This document shows, piece after piece, positions 1 to 10,574 of a DNA stretch of 64,000 nt (the stretch's first letter is position 1; the number at the start of each line of letters is the position of its first letter). The position numbers and the translations under genes are program-made. Below the pieces are notes generated by a model. That model worked only from the letters and a program-made list of their open reading frames with translations. It ran no database searches and had not been told where the DNA came from. Source of the stretch: Variovorax sp. SG517 (lineage in GTDB: Bacteria > Pseudomonadota > Gammaproteobacteria > Burkholderiales > Burkholderiaceae_C). The DNA is taken from contig NZ_JABMJG010000014.1 of NCBI RefSeq assembly GCF_013376045.1, forward strand, positions 62,001 to 126,000, in the 5' to 3' direction.

Positions 1-962
1 ATGCCCACCAAATCGTCGGCGCGCTGGATCGCCGACGGCGCCAACATGGTCAAGTACTTCAAGGACAAGGGCTACAAGACCGACCTGCAGTACGCCGAAG
101 ACGACATTCCCAACCAGCTCGCGCAGATCGAGAACATGGTGACCAAAGGCTCGAAGGTGCTGGTCATCGCAGCCATCGACGGAACGACGCTGTCGGACGT
201 GCTGCAGAAGGCGGCCGACAAGGGCGTGAAGGTCATCGCCTACGACCGGCTCATCAAGGGCTCGAAGAACGTCGACTACTACGCCACCTTCGACAACTTT
301 CAGGTCGGGGTGCTGCAGGCGCAGTCGATCGAGGCGGCGCTGGGCCTGAAGAGCGGCAAGGGTCCGTTCAACATCGAGCTCTTCGGCGGCTCGCCCGACG
401 ACAACAACGCCTTCTTCTTCTACAACGGCGCGATGTCGGTGCTCGACCCCTACATCAAGAGCGGCAAGCTGGTGGTGCGCAGCAAGCAGATGGGCATGGA
501 CAAGGTCGGCACGCTGCGCTGGGACGGCGCGGTGGCGCAGGCGCGCATGGACAACCTGCTGTCGGCCTTCTACACCAAGGACCGCGTCGACGCGGTGCTG
601 TCGCCGTACGACGGCCTGTCCATCGGCATTCTTTCGTCGCTCAAGGGCGTGGGCTACGGCTCGGCCTCGCAGCCGATGCCCATCGTGTCGGGGCAGGACG
701 CCGAGATCCCCTCGGTGAAGTCGATCCTGCGCAAGGAGCAGACCTCCACCGTGTTCAAGGACACGCGCGAACTGGCCAAGGTGACCGTGTCGATGGTGGA
801 CGCGATGCTCTCGGGCAAGACGCCCGAGGTGAACGACACCAAGACCTACAACAACGGCATCAAGGTCGTGCCCTCGTACCTGCTGAAGCCGGTGAGCGTG
901 GACGCCTCGAACTGGAAGCAGGTGCTGGTGGACAGCGGCTACTACAAGGAAAGCCAGATCAA

Positions 963-966
<4 letters not shown>
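1..966 (+). CDS. chvE: ChvE-like sugar ABC transporter periplasmic binding protein (5' end cut by window)
   Basis: This is a periplasmic sugar-binding protein of the ChvE/XylF type (type I periplasmic binding fold) that delivers aldoses such as L-arabinose, galactose or glucose to a membrane transporter. The visible 321 residues match the mature ChvE family almost end to end, including the YAEDDIPNQLAQIENM stretch near residue 32, the FGGSPDDNNA stretch near 128 and a YLLKP stretch near the C-terminus. The first Met is probably internal: family members carry a signal peptide and about ten mature residues before this point, so the true start lies upstream of the window. The stop overlaps the GTG start of the following ATPase gene by four bases, so the genes are co-transcribed. 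ChvE in Agrobacterium also senses sugar; nothing here tests that. Confidence 0.9.
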
Positions 967-2523
<1,557 letters not shown>

Positions 2524-2537
<14 letters not shown>

Positions 2538-3741
2538 AGTCAATACGGTGAAGACCGCCGTGCCCGTGGCGGAAGGGGCGTCGGCGAAGCTGCATGCCGG
2601 CTTCCTGAAGAACAACCTGCGCGAATACGGCATGCTGATCTCGCTGGTCGCGATCATGGTGCTGTTCCAGGTGCTGACCGACGGCACGCTGCTGCGGCCG
2701 CTGAACCTCACCAACCTGCTGCTGCAGAACAGCTACGTGGTCATCATGGCGCTGGGCATGCTGCTGGTGATCGTGGCAGGGCACATCGACCTGTCGGTGG
2801 GCTCGGTGTGCGGCTTCATCGGCGCGCTGGCGGCGGTGCTGATGGTGGAGTACGACTGGCACTTCGTGCCGACGGCGCTGGTGAGCATCCTCGCGGGCGC
2901 GGTCATCGGCGCGGCGCAGGGCTGGTTCGTGGCCTTCCGCAAGATCCCGTCGTTCATCGTCACGCTCGCGGGCATGCTGGTGTTCAAGGGGCTCACGCTG
3001 GCGCTGCTGGCGGGGCAGTCGGTGGGACCGTTCCCGGTGGAGTTCCAGCGGCTGAGCTCGGGCTTCATTCCCGACCCGCTGGGCGGCGACGCCTTCCGCA
3101 CCACCTCGCTGATCGTGGGCGCGCTGGCCGCCGTGGCGCTGGTGTTCTTCAAGATGCGCGGGCGCGCCAAGCTGGCGGCGCACGGCATGGAGCAGGAGCC
3201 CTACGCCTTCTTCCTCGTGAAGAACCTGTTCTTCGCAGCCATCATCCTGTTCTTCAGCTACCTGCTGTCGACCTACAAAGGCCTGCCCAACGTGCTGATC
3301 GTGATGGCGGTGCTGATCGTGGTGTACGACTTCGTCACCAACCGCACCACCGTCGGCCGGCGCATCTACGCGCTGGGCGGCAACGAGAAGGCGGCGCGCC
3401 TGTCGGGCGTGAAGACGCAGCGGCTCGCGTTCCTCACCTTCGTGAACATGGGCGCACTCGCGGCGCTGGCGGGCCTCGTGTTCGCGGCGCGGCTCAACAC
3501 CGCCACGCCCAAGGCCGGCCTGGGCTTCGAGCTCGACGTGATCGCGGCCTGCTTCATCGGCGGCGCCTCGGCTTCGGGTGGCGTCGGCAAGGTGATGGGC
3601 GCGGTGATCGGCGCCTTCATCATGGGCGTGATGAACAACGGCATGTCGATCCTGGGCATCGGCATCGACTACCAGCAGGTCATCAAGGGACTGGTGCTGC
3701 TGGCGGCGGTGTTCATCGACGTCTACAACAAGAACAAGTGA
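2524..3741 (+). CDS. gguB: Sugar ABC transporter permease, GguB/XylH type
   Basis: This inner-membrane permease is the partner of GguA and ChvE. Its 405 residues contain about ten hydrophobic segments and the family stretch GHIDLSVGSVCGFIGA near residue 85, followed by the conserved EKAARLSGV loop that docks the ATPase near residue 285. The long version (about 400 residues with an extra central segment) is typical of the XylH/GguB branch; RbsC types are nearer 320. The gene overlaps gguA by 14 bases and is followed after 10 bases by a second ABC ATPase gene. Substrate cannot be read from the permease; the downstream dehydratases make L-arabinose or a related aldose (galactose, fucose) the likely cargo. 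Confidence 0.92.
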
Positions 3742-3751
3742 CGCACGGCAC

Positions 3752-5278
3752 ATGGCAGACGCAAGCCCCAGCCCCGGCCCCGTTCTCCAGCTCCGGGGCA
3801 TCCACAAGCAGTTCGGCGGCATCCCGGTGCTGCGCGACGTGCGGCTCGACCTGTATCCGGGCGAGATCCACGCGCTCATGGGGCAGAACGGCGCGGGCAA
3901 GTCGACGCTGATCAAGGTGCTCACGGGCGTGCTGCCGTCCAGCGGCGGCGAGATGCTGCTCGAGGGCAAGCCGATCCGCGCGCATTCGCCGCTGGAGGCG
4001 CAGAAGCTGGGCATCAGCACCGTCTACCAGGAGGTGAACCTGTGCCCGAACCTCTCGGTGGCGGAGAACGTGTTCGCGGGGCGCTATCCGCGCAAGGGCG
4101 CGGCGCAGGGCTTCCGCATCGACTGGGCCGCGGTGAACCGGCGCGCCGAGGAGCTGCTGGCGCGCATCGGGCTCGACATCGACGTGACCCGGCTGCTGTC
4201 GAGCTACTCGGTGGCGGTGCAGCAGATGGTGGCCATCGCGCGGGCGCTGGGCGTGTCGTCGAAGGTGCTGATTCTCGACGAGCCCACCTCCAGCCTCGAC
4301 GACGACGAGGTCGAGAAGCTCTTCGACGTGCTGCGGCGGCTGCGCGCCGAGGGGCTGGCCATCGTCTTCGTGACGCACTTCCTCAACCAGATGTACGCGG
4401 TGTCGGACCGCATCACCGTGCTGCGCAACGGCGCATGGATCGGCGAGTGGAAGGCGGCCGACCTCGGGCCGCAGGCGCTGATCGCCGCGATGCTCGGGCG
4501 CGAGCTCGCGGCGCAGTCGGCGAGGCCGGCCGCGCTGCCTTCGTTCGACGAGGCCGCCCCCGCGCTGCTGCAGATCGAGGGCCTGGGCCAGGCGGGCCAG
4601 CTGCAGGCGACCGACCTGTGCGTGCGCGCGGGCGAGGTCGTCGGCATCGCGGGCCTGCTCGGCGCCGGCCGCACGGAGCTCGCGCGGCTGCTGTTCGGGC
4701 TGGAGACGCCGGACCGCGGCGTGCTCAAGGTCGACGGCCGCAGCCTCAGTTTCTCGAATCCGTCCGACGCGATCCGTGAAGGCCTGGCGCTGTGCCCCGA
4801 GGAGCGCAAGACGGACGGCATCGTCGCCGAGCTCTCGGTGCGCGAGAACATCGCGCTGGCGCTGCAGGCGCGGCTGGGCACGAAGCGCTTTCTCTCGCAT
4901 GCAGAGCAGACGGCGATGGCGGAGAAGTTCGTCGCGTCGCTGGGCATCAAGACGGCGAGTGTCGAGACGCCGATCGGGCTGCTGTCGGGCGGCAACCAGC
5001 AGAAGGCCGTGATCGCGCGCTGGCTCGCGACCGAGCCGCGCCTGCTAATCCTCGACGAGCCCACGCGGGGCATCGACGTGGCGGCCAAGCAGGAGATCAT
5101 GGAAGAGATCCTGCGGCTGGCGAAGGCCGGCATGGCGGTGATCTTCATCTCCTCGGAGATGAGCGAGGTGGTGCGCGTGGCGCATCGCATCGTGGTGCTG
5201 CGCGACAGGAAGAAGGTGGGCGAGCTGCCGGGCGGCTCGACCGAGGACGAGGTGTACGAAATGATTGCCGCGGCATGA
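3752..5278 (+). CDS. ytfR: Second sugar ABC transporter ATPase, YtfR type
   Basis: This is a second duplicated-cassette sugar ATPase of 508 residues, resembling YtfR of the E. coli galactofuranose importer YtfQRT-YjfF. The first cassette carries GQNGAGKST (about residues 45-53) and LILDEPTSSLD; the second carries GLLGAGRTEL, LLSGGNQQKAV and LLILDEPTRG. It sits 10 bases after gguB and overlaps the next permease gene through an ATGA junction at 5275. A binding protein of the YtfQ type would be expected next to it but none lies between 966 and 7346, so it may share the ChvE-like protein, or its partner may be encoded upstream of the window. Confidence 0.88.
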   Translation: MADASPSPGPVLQLRGIHKQFGGIPVLRDVRLDLYPGEIHALMGQNGAGKSTLIKVLTGVLPSSGGEMLLEGKPIRAHSPLEAQKLGISTVYQEVNLCPNLSVAENVFAGRYPRKGAAQGFRIDWAAVNRRAEELLARIGLDIDVTRLLSSYSVAVQQMVAIARALGVSSKVLILDEPTSSLDDDEVEKLFDVLRRLRAEGLAIVFVTHFLNQMYAVSDRITVLRNGAWIGEWKAADLGPQALIAAMLGRELAAQSARPAALPSFDEAAPALLQIEGLGQAGQLQATDLCVRAGEVVGIAGLLGAGRTELARLLFGLETPDRGVLKVDGRSLSFSNPSDAIREGLALCPEERKTDGIVAELSVRENIALALQARLGTKRFLSHAEQTAMAEKFVASLGIKTASVETPIGLLSGGNQQKAVIARWLATEPRLLILDEPTRGIDVAAKQEIMEEILRLAKAGMAVIFISSEMSEVVRVAHRIVVLRDRKKVGELPGGSTEDEVYEMIAAA

Positions 5279-6321
5279 CGAACCCCAGGAACCCTATCTC
5301 GGCCGCGATGCATCACCGCCTCGCCTGGCCCATCGTCACACTGCTGCTCTTGCTGGCGGTGAACACCGTCTTCAACGCCAGCTTCCTGCACCTCGAATGG
5401 CGCGAAGGCCATCTCTACGGCAGCCTCGTCGACATCCTCAACCGCGCCGCACCGCTTGTGCTGGTGTCGCTCGGCATGACCCTGGTGATCGCCACCCGCG
5501 GCATCGACATCTCGGTGGGCGCAGTGGTGGCCATCGCAGCGGCGCTCGCGGCGTGGATGATCGGCGGCTCGGTGTCCAGCGACACGAGCCGCTTTCCGAT
5601 GCCGCTCGCGATCCTCGCGGCCATCGGCATCGCGCTGGTGTGCGGGCTGTGGAACGGCCTGCTGGTGGCGAAGGTCGGCATGCAGCCGATCATCGCGACG
5701 CTGATCCTGATGGTGGCGGGGCGCGGCATCGCGCAGCTGATCGCCGACGGGCAAATCATCACGATTTACTACAAGCCCTTCTTCTTCCTCGGCAGCGGCT
5801 ACCTGCTGGGGCTGCCGTTCTCGCTGTTCATCGTGGGGGCGGTGTTCGTGCTGCTGTATCTCGCCATCACGCGCACCGCGCTCGGGCTCTTCATCCAGGC
5901 GGTAGGCATCAACCCGACGGCGGCGCGCGTGGCCGGCGTGCAGGCGCGGCGGCTGATCGTGGGCGCATATGCCTTCTGCGGCGCCTGCGCGGGCGTGGCG
6001 GGCCTGCTCATCAGCTCCAACGTCAAGAGCGCGGACGGCAACAACGCGGGCCAGCTCATCGAGCTCGACGCGATCCTCGCGGTGACGCTGGGCGGCACCG
6101 CGCTCACGGGCGGGCGCTTCAGCCTCGTGGGCAGCGTGATCGGCGCGCTCATCATCCAGACGCTGACCTACGCGATCTACTCGCTGGGCGTGCCGCCGGA
6201 GATCAACCTGGTGGTGAAGGCGGGCGTGGTGTTCGTGGTGATGCTGCTGCAGTCGCCGGAGTTCAGGTCGCAGGTTCGCACGCTGGTGCAACGGCCGGCG
6301 CATGAAGGAGCGAAGGCATGA
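5275..6321 (+). CDS. ytfT: Sugar ABC transporter permease, YtfT type
   Basis: This inner-membrane permease of 348 residues belongs to the RbsC/YtfT family. It shows the expected hydrophobic first segment (residues 15-29), the GIDISVGAVVAIAAALAAW stretch and the LILMVAGRGIAQLI stretch that closely follow E. coli YtfT. I placed the start at the ATG at 5275, which overlaps the YtfR stop as ATGA, because the reading frame remains open far upstream only as a shadow of ytfR. It overlaps the next permease gene in the same way at 6318. YtfT and YjfF normally form a heterodimeric channel, which this gene order supports. Confidence 0.9.
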   Translation: MTNPRNPISAAMHHRLAWPIVTLLLLLAVNTVFNASFLHLEWREGHLYGSLVDILNRAAPLVLVSLGMTLVIATRGIDISVGAVVAIAAALAAWMIGGSVSSDTSRFPMPLAILAAIGIALVCGLWNGLLVAKVGMQPIIATLILMVAGRGIAQLIADGQIITIYYKPFFFLGSGYLLGLPFSLFIVGAVFVLLYLAITRTALGLFIQAVGINPTAARVAGVQARRLIVGAYAFCGACAGVAGLLISSNVKSADGNNAGQLIELDAILAVTLGGTALTGGRFSLVGSVIGALIIQTLTYAIYSLGVPPEINLVVKAGVVFVVMLLQSPEFRSQVRTLVQRPAHEGAKA

Positions 6322-7346
6322 GCGCGGTGATCGAGGCTGCACCCTCACCCCAACCCTCTCCCGCGCGCGGGAGAGGGGGCAAGAGGGGGCTCAATCCCAA
6401 GTATCTGCCGTTGGCGGCGACCGTCTCGCTGTTCGTGCTGGTGGCCACGCTGGGTTCGGTGTTCTACGACGGCTTCTTCTCGGCGCAGGTCTTCCTCAAC
6501 CTGCTGATCGACAACGCCTTCCTCATCGTCGTGGCCGTGGGCATGACCTTCGTGATCCTCTCGGGCGGCATCGATCTGTCGGTGGGATCGGTGATCGCGC
6601 TCACCACCATGGTGTCGGCCTCGCTGGTCGAGAAGCACGGCTGGAGCCCCGGCATCGTGATTCCGCTGGTGCTGGTGATGGGCACGGCATTCGGCGCCTT
6701 CATGGGCGTGCTCATCGAGCGCTTCAGGCTGCAGCCCTTCATCGTCACGCTCGCGGGCATGTTCCTGGCGCGGGGGCTTTGCTACCTCATCAGCATCGAT
6801 TCGATCAGCATCACCAACGAGTTCTACTCGGAGGTCTCGCAGATCCGCATTCCCATCTGGGGCGAGGCCTCGGTGTCGATCAGCGCGGTGATCGCCATCG
6901 TGGTGCTGCTGGCGGCGATCTTTCTCGCGCACTGCACTCCGTTCGGGCGAGCGGTGTACGCCATCGGCGGCAGCGAGCAGTCGGCAACCTTGATGGGCCT
7001 GCCGGTGCGCCGCACGCTGATCGGCGTGTACACGCTCTCGGGCTTCTGCTCGGCGCTCGCGGGCGTGATCTTCACCTTCTACATGCTCTCGGGCTACGGC
7101 CTGCATGCGGTCGGGCTGGAGCTCGACGCAATCGCGGCGGTGGTGATCGGCGGCACGCTGCTCACCGGCGGCGTGGGCTACGTGGCGGGCACGCTCTTCG
7201 GCGTGCTCATGCTGGGCATCATCCAGACGCTCATTTCCTTCGACGGCACGCTGAGCTCGTGGTGGACGCGCATCGTCGTCGGCGCGCTGCTGTTCGTGTT
7301 CTGCCTGCTGCAGCGCTTCTTCACGTCGCGCACGCCACGGCGCTGA
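6318..7346 (+). CDS. yjfF: Sugar ABC transporter permease, YjfF type, with a repeat-encoded N-terminus
   Basis: This second half of the YtfT/YjfF channel has 342 residues. From about residue 30 it follows YjfF closely: GMTFVILSGGIDLSVGSVI, FIVTLAGMFLARG, then IGGTLLTGGVGYVAGTLFGV and a DGTLSSWWT stretch near the C-terminus. The first ~25 residues are unlike the family. They read through a perfect 24-bp palindrome (6354-6377) as PSPQPSPARGRGGKRG, so a mobile palindromic repeat appears to have landed in the coding start and been tolerated. A shorter protein from an internal start is possible, but no good ATG lies between the repeat and the first membrane segment. The gene is followed after 36 bases by the dehydratase gene. 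Confidence 0.88.
   Translation: MSAVIEAAPSPQPSPARGRGGKRGLNPKYLPLAATVSLFVLVATLGSVFYDGFFSAQVFLNLLIDNAFLIVVAVGMTFVILSGGIDLSVGSVIALTTMVSASLVEKHGWSPGIVIPLVLVMGTAFGAFMGVLIERFRLQPFIVTLAGMFLARGLCYLISIDSISITNEFYSEVSQIRIPIWGEASVSISAVIAIVVLLAAIFLAHCTPFGRAVYAIGGSEQSATLMGLPVRRTLIGVYTLSGFCSALAGVIFTFYMLSGYGLHAVGLELDAIAAVVIGGTLLTGGVGYVAGTLFGVLMLGIIQTLISFDGTLSSWWTRIVVGALLFVFCLLQRFFTSRTPRR
6354..6377. repeat. REP-like perfect palindrome inside the yjfF start
   Basis: Bases 6354-6377 form a perfect 24-bp inverted repeat with no spacer, beginning CCCTCTCCCGCG. Palindromes of the CCCTCTCCC...GGGAGAGGG kind are scattered between genes in many proteobacterial genomes. Here it lies inside an open reading frame, in a frame that avoids stops. 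It could form a strong hairpin close to the yjfF start codon. Confidence 0.85.
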
Positions 7347-7382
7347 CCTTTTTCCCCTCTCTCTCCCCTCAGGACAACTCGC

Positions 7383-9131
7383 ATGCCGGACACCCCTCCG
7401 AAGAAACTGCGCTCGACCGAATGGTTCGGCTCGGCCGACAAGAATGGCTTCATGTACCGAAGCTGGATGAAGAACCAGGGCATCCCGGACCATGAATTCG
7501 ATGGCCGCCCGATCATCGGCATCTGCAACACCTGGTCGGAGCTCACGCCCTGCAACGCGCACTTCCGCAAGATCGCCGAGCACGTGAAGCGCGGCATCTC
7601 GGAGGCGGGTGGCTTCCCGGTGGAGTTCCCGGTGTTTTCCAATGGCGAATCGAACCTGCGGCCCACCGCGATGCTCACGCGCAACCTCGCGAGCATGGAC
7701 GTGGAAGAAGCGATTCGCGGCAATCCGGTCGATGCGGTGGTGCTGCTCACCGGCTGCGACAAGACCACGCCCGCGCTGCTGATGGGCGCGGCGAGCTGCG
7801 ACATCCCCGCCATCGTGGTCACCGGCGGGCCGATGCTCAACGGCAAGCTCGAGGGCAAGAACATCGGCTCCGGCACGGCCGTGTGGCAGCTGCACGAATC
7901 GCTGAAGGCGGGCGAGATCAACCTGCACCAGTTCCTCTCGGCCGAAGGCGGCATGTCGCGCTCGGCCGGCACCTGCAACACCATGGGCACGGCATCGACG
8001 ATGGCCTGCATGGCCGAGGCGCTGGGTACTTCGCTGCCGCACAACGCGGCGATTCCGGCGGTCGACGCGCGGCGCTACGTGCTCGCGCAGATGTCGGGCA
8101 TGCGCGCTGTGGAGATGGCGAAGGAGGGGCTCACGCTGTCGAAGATCCTCACGCGCGAGGCCTTCGAGAACGCGATCCGCGTGAACGCAGCCATCGGTGG
8201 ATCGACCAATGCGGTGATCCACCTGAAGGCGATCGCCGGGCGCATCGGCGTCGATCTGGAGCTGGAAGACTGGACGCGCATCGGCAGCAACACGCCGACC
8301 ATCGTCGACCTGATGCCATCGGGCCGCTTCCTGATGGAGGAGTTCTATTACGCGGGCGGCCTGCCCGCGGTGCTGCGCCGGCTCGGCGAAGCCAACCTGC
8401 TACCGCACCCCGGGGCGCTCACGGTGAACGGCCAGTCGCTCTGGGACAACGTGCGCGATGCGCCCAGCCTCGACGACGAGGTGATCCGTCCGCTCGACAA
8501 GCCGCTGATCGCCGATGGCGGCATCCGCATCCTGCGCGGCAATCTCTCGCCGCGCGGCGCGGTGCTCAAGCCCTCGGCCGCGTCGCCGGAGCTGTTGAAG
8601 CACCGCGGGCGCGCGGTGGTGTTCGAGAACCTGGAGCACTACAAGGAGCGCATCGTCGACGAGAACCTCGACGTCGATGCCAGCTCGATCCTCGTGATGA
8701 AGAACTGCGGCCCCAAAGGCTACCCCGGCATGGCCGAGGTCGGCAACATGGGGCTGCCGCCGAAGCTGCTGCGCCAGGGCATCAAGGACATGGTGCGCAT
8801 CTCCGACGCGCGCATGAGCGGCACGGCCTATGGCACCGTGGTGCTGCACGTCGCGCCCGAGGCCGCTGACGGCGGGCCGCTGGCGGCGGTGCGCGACGGC
8901 GACTGGATCGAGCTCGACTGCGATGCAGGCCGCCTGCACCTCGACATCAGCGACGAGGAGCTCGCTTCGCGCCTGGCCTCGCTCACCGCGTCCGACAAGC
9001 AGCCGATGAGCACGCGCGGCGGCGGCTACCAGAAGCTCTACGTCAACCACGTGCTGCAGGCCGACGAAGGCTGCGACTTCGACTTCCTGGTCGGCTGCCG
9101 CGGCGCGGCCGTTCCCCGCCATTCACACTGA
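7383..9131 (+). CDS. L-arabinonate dehydratase (IlvD/Edd family)
   Basis: This enzyme dehydrates L-arabinonate to L-2-keto-3-deoxyarabonate in the non-phosphorylating L-arabinose pathway. Its 582 residues match the characterised L-arabinonate dehydratase group of the IlvD/Edd family throughout, with SGTCNTMGTAS-like SAGTCNTMGTAS near residue 196, GCDKTTPALLMGAASCD near 128, the NAAIGGSTNAVIH stretch, and MKNCGPKGYPGMAEVGNMG plus DARMSGTAYGTVVLH near the C-terminus. Cysteines in GCDKTT and GTCNTM fit the iron-sulfur cluster ligands of this family. Enzymes of this group often also accept D-galactonate or D-fuconate. Literature symbols conflict (araC in Azospirillum, araD elsewhere), so none is given. 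The next gene follows after 16 bases. Confidence 0.9.
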   Translation: MPDTPPKKLRSTEWFGSADKNGFMYRSWMKNQGIPDHEFDGRPIIGICNTWSELTPCNAHFRKIAEHVKRGISEAGGFPVEFPVFSNGESNLRPTAMLTRNLASMDVEEAIRGNPVDAVVLLTGCDKTTPALLMGAASCDIPAIVVTGGPMLNGKLEGKNIGSGTAVWQLHESLKAGEINLHQFLSAEGGMSRSAGTCNTMGTASTMACMAEALGTSLPHNAAIPAVDARRYVLAQMSGMRAVEMAKEGLTLSKILTREAFENAIRVNAAIGGSTNAVIHLKAIAGRIGVDLELEDWTRIGSNTPTIVDLMPSGRFLMEEFYYAGGLPAVLRRLGEANLLPHPGALTVNGQSLWDNVRDAPSLDDEVIRPLDKPLIADGGIRILRGNLSPRGAVLKPSAASPELLKHRGRAVVFENLEHYKERIVDENLDVDASSILVMKNCGPKGYPGMAEVGNMGLPPKLLRQGIKDMVRISDARMSGTAYGTVVLHVAPEAADGGPLAAVRDGDWIELDCDAGRLHLDISDEELASRLASLTASDKQPMSTRGGGYQKLYVNHVLQADEGCDFDFLVGCRGAAVPRHSH

Positions 9132-9147
9132 TCCACTCCCAGACACC

Positions 9148-10065
9148 ATGACTCCCAGATACCGCGGCATCTTCCCGGTGGTGCCCACCACCTTCACCGA
9201 ACAGGGCGCGCTCGACCTCGAAAGCCAGAAGCGCTGCGTCGACTTCATGATCGACGCGAGCTCCGACGGGATCTGCATCCTGGCGAACTTCTCGGAGCAG
9301 TTCGTGCTGTCCGACGAGGAGCGCGAGGTGCTGACCCGCACCATCCTCGAACACGTGAAGGGCCGCGTGCCGGTGATCGTGACCACCACGCACTACAGCA
9401 CCAAGGTCTGTGCCGAGCGCAGCCGCCGCGCGCAGGACATGGGCGCCGCGATGCTGATGGTGATGCCGCCCTACCACGGCGCCACCTTCCGCGTGCCCGA
9501 GCCGCAGATCTACGAGTTCTATGCGCGGCTGTCGGACGCGGTGGACATTCCCATCATGATCCAGGACGCGCCGGCCAGCGGCACGGTGCTGTCGGCGCCG
9601 TTCCTCGCGCGCATGGCGAAGGAGATCGAGCAGGTGGCGTACTTCAAGATCGAGACGCCCGGTGCCGCATCGAAGCTGCGGGAGCTGATCCGCCTGGGCG
9701 GCGATGCGATCGAGGGCCCGTGGGACGGCGAGGAAGCCATCACGCTGATGCCCGACCTCGATGCCGGCGCCACCGGGTCGATGACGGGAGGCGGTTATCC
9801 GGACGGCATCCGCCCGATCATCGAGGCGCACCGCTCGGGCGACCGCGACAAGGCCTTTGCGCTTTATCAGCAGTGGCTGCCGCTCATCAACTACGAGAAC
9901 CGCCAGGCGGGTCTGCTGGCCTGCAAGTCGCTGATGAAGGAAGGCGGCGTGATCGCCTGCGAGGCGCCGCGGCACCCCTTGCCGGCGATGCACCCCGACA
10001 CGCGCGCGGGCTTGATCGAAACCGCCAAGCGACTCGATCCGCTGGTGCTGCGCTGGGGGAAGTAG
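9148..10065 (+). CDS. L-2-keto-3-deoxyarabonate dehydratase (DapA/NAL superfamily)
   Basis: This 305-residue aldolase-superfamily enzyme converts L-2-keto-3-deoxyarabonate to 2-oxoglutarate semialdehyde, the step after the dehydratase encoded just upstream. The sequence resembles Azospirillum L-KDA dehydratase along its whole length, including CILANFSEQF near residue 43, PPYHGATFRVPE near 110 and IEGPWDGEEAITL near 190. The Schiff-base lysine expected in the superfamily is in YFKIETPGA near residue 170. The pair strongly suggests the pathway I form ending in 2-oxoglutarate; arabinose dehydrogenase, lactonase and the semialdehyde dehydrogenase are not in the window. An aldolase acting on the same intermediate is a less likely alternative. 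Confidence 0.88.
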   Translation: MTPRYRGIFPVVPTTFTEQGALDLESQKRCVDFMIDASSDGICILANFSEQFVLSDEEREVLTRTILEHVKGRVPVIVTTTHYSTKVCAERSRRAQDMGAAMLMVMPPYHGATFRVPEPQIYEFYARLSDAVDIPIMIQDAPASGTVLSAPFLARMAKEIEQVAYFKIETPGAASKLRELIRLGGDAIEGPWDGEEAITLMPDLDAGATGSMTGGGYPDGIRPIIEAHRSGDRDKAFALYQQWLPLINYENRQAGLLACKSLMKEGGVIACEAPRHPLPAMHPDTRAGLIETAKRLDPLVLRWGK

Positions 10066-10137
10066 CGGAGAGAAAAGAGAGGGAAGGACAGCGCGACGGC
10101 ACCGCCGCGCTGAACAGAGACAGATAGCTGAGGCCGC

Positions 10138-10434
10138 TCAGGCCTTGGCTTCGCTGGGGTTCGCTTCTTTCGTACCCTTTGCGTTTTCTTCGAGTTCGCT
10201 GACCTGCAGCGACAGGTCGAACAGCTTGGACTTGCTGGCGTAGTAGCGGTCCAGGCGCCACTCCTTCAGGATGTCCATGGCGAGCTGGAAGCTCTTGTAG
10301 TCGAGTTCGTAGAGGGTGATGAGTTCGAAGCTGCGTTCGGACTCGAGGGCCAGCACGAGCTGGGCCAGGATCTTGGCCGATTCGTTGGCCGGGTCCGTTT
10401 CGATGAATCGGCGAGCGACCTTGATGGCATTCAT
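10138..10434 (-). CDS. Small hypothetical protein (98 aa) behind a PHO-box-like promoter
   Basis: I do not recognise this protein. It has 98 residues, is soluble and probably all-helical, with a central stretch rich in Leu, Glu and Arg (ILAQLVLALESERSFELITL) and an acidic, Lys- and Glu-rich tail; there is no signal peptide. An ATG 31 codons upstream at 10527 keeps the frame open, but the ATG at 10434 is preferred because a GAGGAA ribosome-binding site lies about ten bases before it and because the longer start would place a terminator hairpin and a promoter within the coding sequence. The upstream region carries two CTGTCAT repeats in PhoB-box spacing, so phosphate control is a real possibility. 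Confidence 0.65.
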   Translation of the reverse strand: MNAIKVARRFIETDPANESAKILAQLVLALESERSFELITLYELDYKSFQLAMDILKEWRLDRYYASKSKLFDLSLQVSELEENAKGTKEANPSEAKA

Positions 10435-10467
10435 GAAAAAGGGTTCCTCGGTAGGCAGGGACCGGGA

Positions 10468-10512
10468 ACTATAGCTAGCAGCCCACGGGCTTTTATGACA
10501 GAAATATGACAG
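10468..10512 (-). promoter_or_regulatory. PHO-box-like element and -10 hexamer for the 98-aa gene
   Basis: Read on the minus strand, 10512-10495 is CTGTCAT-ATTT-CTGTCAT, two perfect 7-bp direct repeats with the 11-bp period of a PhoB box. A TATAGT -10 candidate lies at 10473-10468, about 20 bases further on, which leaves room for one more degenerate half-box overlapping the -35 position. In classic E. coli boxes the -10 is about 10 bases after the box, so the spacing is longer than the textbook case. The site is seen; binding is inferred. Confidence 0.6.
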
Positions 10513-10515
10513 TAA

Positions 10516-10549
10516 GGGCATCGCCATCCCCGTGGAAATGGCGATGCCC
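10516..10549 (-). terminator. Hairpin terminator after the 153-aa exported-protein gene
   Basis: A perfect 12-bp stem (10516-10527 pairing with 10538-10549) with a 10-base loop lies 25 bases beyond the stop at 10575 on the minus strand. The sequence after the stem on that strand is T-rich but not a pure T-run (TTACTGTCATATTT), so termination efficiency is uncertain. Confidence 0.65.
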
Positions 10550-10574
10550 CTGCGTGCTGAAGCCTGCTAGCCGA

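Noticed and set aside
10089..10112. A terminator after the L-KDA dehydratase gene (CAGCGCG stem)
   Set aside because: The stem is only 7 bp with a long loop and no T-run follows on either strand; too weak to list.
10435..10527. N-terminal extension of the 98-aa gene to the ATG at 10527
   Set aside because: The extension would cover the PHO box, the -10 candidate and part of a terminator, and a good ribosome-binding site precedes the internal ATG.
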